From Corynebacterium sp. ES2730-CONJ (GTDB lineage: Bacteria; Actinomycetota; Actinomycetes; Mycobacteriales; Mycobacteriaceae), in NCBI RefSeq assembly GCF_024834055.1, contig NZ_JANUXZ010000001.1:1-64000 (forward strand): DNA of 64,000 nucleotides. The letters are read 5' to 3'. Shown piece by piece: positions 62,380-64,000 of the stretch. The notes under the pieces were generated by a model. It did no database searches. It worked only from the letters and a program-made list of their open reading frames with translations, and was not told the origin of the DNA. The translations under genes were made by a program, and so were the position numbers. The first letter of the stretch is position 1. Each line of letters begins with the position of its first letter.

Positions 62380-62403
62380 AGCAAAATACTAGCGCAATAA
62401 CGC

Positions 62404-62435
62404 GCGCGCCGCCGAAGGGCTTTCAGGCGGCGCGC
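62404..62435 (-). terminator. Terminator-like hairpin after cobN
   Basis: GCGCGCCGCC and GGCGGCGCGC form a perfect 10-bp stem with a 12-base loop. It lies between the cobN-like stop and the fxsA start, both on the minus strand. Confidence 0.7.
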
Positions 62436-62448
62436 TCATGACGCGATA

Positions 62449-64000
62449 TTAGCGATCTTCGAGTTCTCCCTCCATCTCTAGGAAGGTAGTACGCAGAGTA
62501 TCGAGTGCTTCGGGGCTAGGTTCCTCCCACAGCTTCCGTTCGGCTGCCTCGAGAAGCCGTTCGGCAATATCACGCAGCGCCCACGGATTCGATTCCTGGA
62601 AAAATTCCCGATTCTTTGGGTCCTTTACATATGTGTCCGTGAGAGTTTCATACATCCAATCCTCCATAAGACCTGTGGTGGCATCATAGCCGAAGAGGTA
62701 GTCCACGGTCGCTGACATCTCAAAAGCACCTTTATAGCCGTGGTTACGCATTGCTTCGAGCCAGCGGGGATTGACTACGCGAGCACGGAAAACGCGCCGC
62801 GACTCCTCGTGCAGGGTTCTGGTTTTTACTGTTTCTTGGCGGGTGGAATCACCAATATAAGCTTCAGGATCAGCACCTGTCAGAGCTCTGACCGTCGCGA
62901 TCATACCGCCATGGAACTGGAAGTAATCGTCAGAATCGGCTATGTCATGCTCCCGGGAATCAACATTTTTTGCCGCTACTTGAATGCGGCGGTACGCCCG
63001 GCGCATATCATCGCTAGCCTCGACGCCATTGACGCCGCGGCCATATGCATAGCCACCCCATGCGGTGTAGACCTCCGCGAGGTCTTGATCGTCGCGCCAA
63101 TTCCCAGATTCAATAAGCTCCAACAGTCCGGCCCCATAGGTGCCAGGCTTGGAACCAAATATTCGGCGTATAGGACGATCTGTGCCTTCCGCATCCTCGC
63201 TGATATGAGCGCGCACATAATTCTCCTCGGGGCTCTCATCCAACTGTGCCACCATGTTTACAGCATCGTCGATGAGCGCTAATACATGGGGGAAGGCATC
63301 TCTGAAAAAGCCCGAGATGCGCACCGTAGTGTCAATGCGGGGTCGCCCCAATTCCTCGAGAGGGATGACTTCGAGATCCACGACGCGTCGCGAGGCGTCG
63401 TCCCATACGGGTCGCACACCAAGTAGTGCGAATACCTCCGCAATATCGTCTCCAGAGGTGCGCATAGCGGAGGTACCCCAAACCGACAGGCCGACAGACT
63501 TCGGGTAGGTTCCGTGTTCCTTTAAATACCGCTCAACCAGGGAATCAGCGAGCAGCTGCCCTGTTTCCCAAGCCAATCGTGAGGGCAGGGATTTGGGATC
63601 TACAGAATAGAAGTTGCGGCCCGTGGGAAGCACATTAACAAGTCCGCGGAGCGGAGAACCAGAGGGGCCGGCTTCAATAAATTTGCCATCCAGAGCGCGT
63701 AGGATTTGTTCCACCTCGCGAGAGGTTGCAGCAAGCCGAGGAATGAGTTCTTCGCATGCGAATACAAGAAGGTCACGCAGGCCACGGCGGTCAAGATCGT
63801 CCGGGAGGTAATCAGCCGAAGCAAGAAGATGATCTACTTCCCCACTGCGCCAATGCTGTGCTTCAAGGCTGGAGAGTAACCGGTGCGCAATTGCCTCCAC
63901 CTCGTCAACTCGAGTGCGGCTTTCTTCTCCAGTCTCTGCGAGTCCTAAGGCTTCTCGTAGACCAGGAACCGCGGATTCCCCGCCCCACAGCTGGCGGGCA
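62449..64000 (-). CDS. cobN: CobN/magnesium-chelatase H-like protein, C-terminal part
   Basis: The frame is open from 62449 to the window edge, so the upstream part of this roughly 1200-residue protein is outside. Before the GTG at 63900 the frame continues with QLWGGESAVPGLREALGLAE. Typical segments are PTGRNFYSVDPKSLPSRLAW, GLSVWGTSAMRTSGDDIAEV, RIDTTVRISGFFRDAFPH, FGSKPGTYGAGLLELIESGN and RVVNPRWLEAMRNHGYKGAF. CobN is the large ATP-dependent subunit that inserts cobalt into the corrin ring (aerobic pathway); homologues also insert Mg into porphyrins. CobS/CobT or ChlI/ChlD partners would be needed and are not seen. Confidence 0.93.
   Translation of the reverse strand, partial: ARQLWGGESAVPGLREALGLAETGEESRTRVDEVEAIAHRLLSSLEAQHWRSGEVDHLLASADYLPDDLDRRGLRDLLVFACEELIPRLAATSREVEQILRALDGKFIEAGPSGSPLRGLVNVLPTGRNFYSVDPKSLPSRLAWETGQLLADSLVERYLKEHGTYPKSVGLSVWGTSAMRTSGDDIAEVFALLGVRPVWDDASRRVVDLEVIPLEELGRPRIDTTVRISGFFRDAFPHVLALIDDAVNMVAQLDESPEENYVRAHISEDAEGTDRPIRRIFGSKPGTYGAGLLELIESGNWRDDQDLAEVYTAWGGYAYGRGVNGVEASDDMRRAYRRIQVAAKNVDSREHDIADSDDYFQFHGGMIATVRALTGADPEAYIGDSTRQETVKTRTLHEESRRVFRARVVNPRWLEAMRNHGYKGAFEMSATVDYLFGYDATTGLMEDWMYETLTDTYVKDPKNREFFQESNPWALRDIAERLLEAAERKLWEEPSPEALDTLRTTFLEMEGELEDR

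Noticed and set aside
1..64000. CRISPR array, intact insertion sequence or prophage
   Set aside because: No regularly spaced repeats, no full-length transposase, and no phage structural or integrase genes beyond chromosomal xerD were found.

Overview
The window looks like chromosomal DNA from a moderate-GC actinobacterium, most likely of the family Actinomycetaceae (Arcanobacterium/Trueperella-like). The evidence is three gene blocks whose order matches actinobacterial, including mycobacterial, chromosomes: a TPR/HAD-tlyA-ppnK-recN-steA-steB-nudix-xerD-parA-scpA ... scpB-rluB-cmk-der block, a secA2-garA-merR-bfn-merR block, and an rbpA/ppm/lnt/fxsA block. Genus and species are inferences; no 16S gene is present.

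Layout. 1-200: 5S rRNA and the rRNA operon terminator. 212-21356: a long plus-strand housekeeping run for rRNA modification, NADP synthesis, DNA repair, cell-wall cytokinesis, site-specific recombination, condensin loading and GTPases. It is interrupted between scpA and scpB by a biotin segment (BioD-like paralogue, POT transporter, bioA, bioD) and a Na+/H+ antiporter. Two TTGAAC-N3-GTTTAA sites of BioQ type lie at the transporter/bioA divergence. 21415-33230: an accessory, decayed region. It holds a methyltransferase, a small-peptide/ABC exporter/methyltransferase operon whose last gene is frameshifted, two separated remnants of the same module (DNA-methyltransferase C-terminus followed by plasmid Rep C-terminus and a shared short element), short hydrophobic-peptide genes, a secreted bacteriocin-like pseudogene with three in-frame stops, two exoenzyme genes truncated head to head at one breakpoint, an intact lipoprotein, and a roughly 330-nt highly structured intergenic stretch that may be a non-coding RNA.

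33272-49894: core genes resume (NmrA-like SDR, His-rich EamA transporter, glycerol kinase, tRNA-Pro, YchJ, SecA2, GarA, two MerR regulators around a bifunctional-nuclease protein, a membrane-anchored VWA-like protein, a putative glycosylase, paired CNNM/CBS proteins, DEAD-box helicase). 49981-59444: 6-phosphogluconate dehydrogenase, hotdog thioesterase, trans-acting enoyl-reductase-like protein, CorA, type II NADH dehydrogenase, a CFA-synthase-like protein with an eroded SAM motif, YceI, and RbpA behind a SigR-type promoter. 59491-64000: dolichol-phosphate-mannose-type synthase, apolipoprotein N-acyltransferase, FxsA, and the 3' part of a CobN-like chelatase running off the window.

The most notable items for follow-up are the twin BioQ-like operators shared by a POT transporter and bioAD, the candidate structured RNA at about 32.5-32.85 kb, the dead bacteriocin-like gene with its intact small membrane neighbour, the cryptic peptide/ABC operon, and the duplicated plasmid-remnant module.
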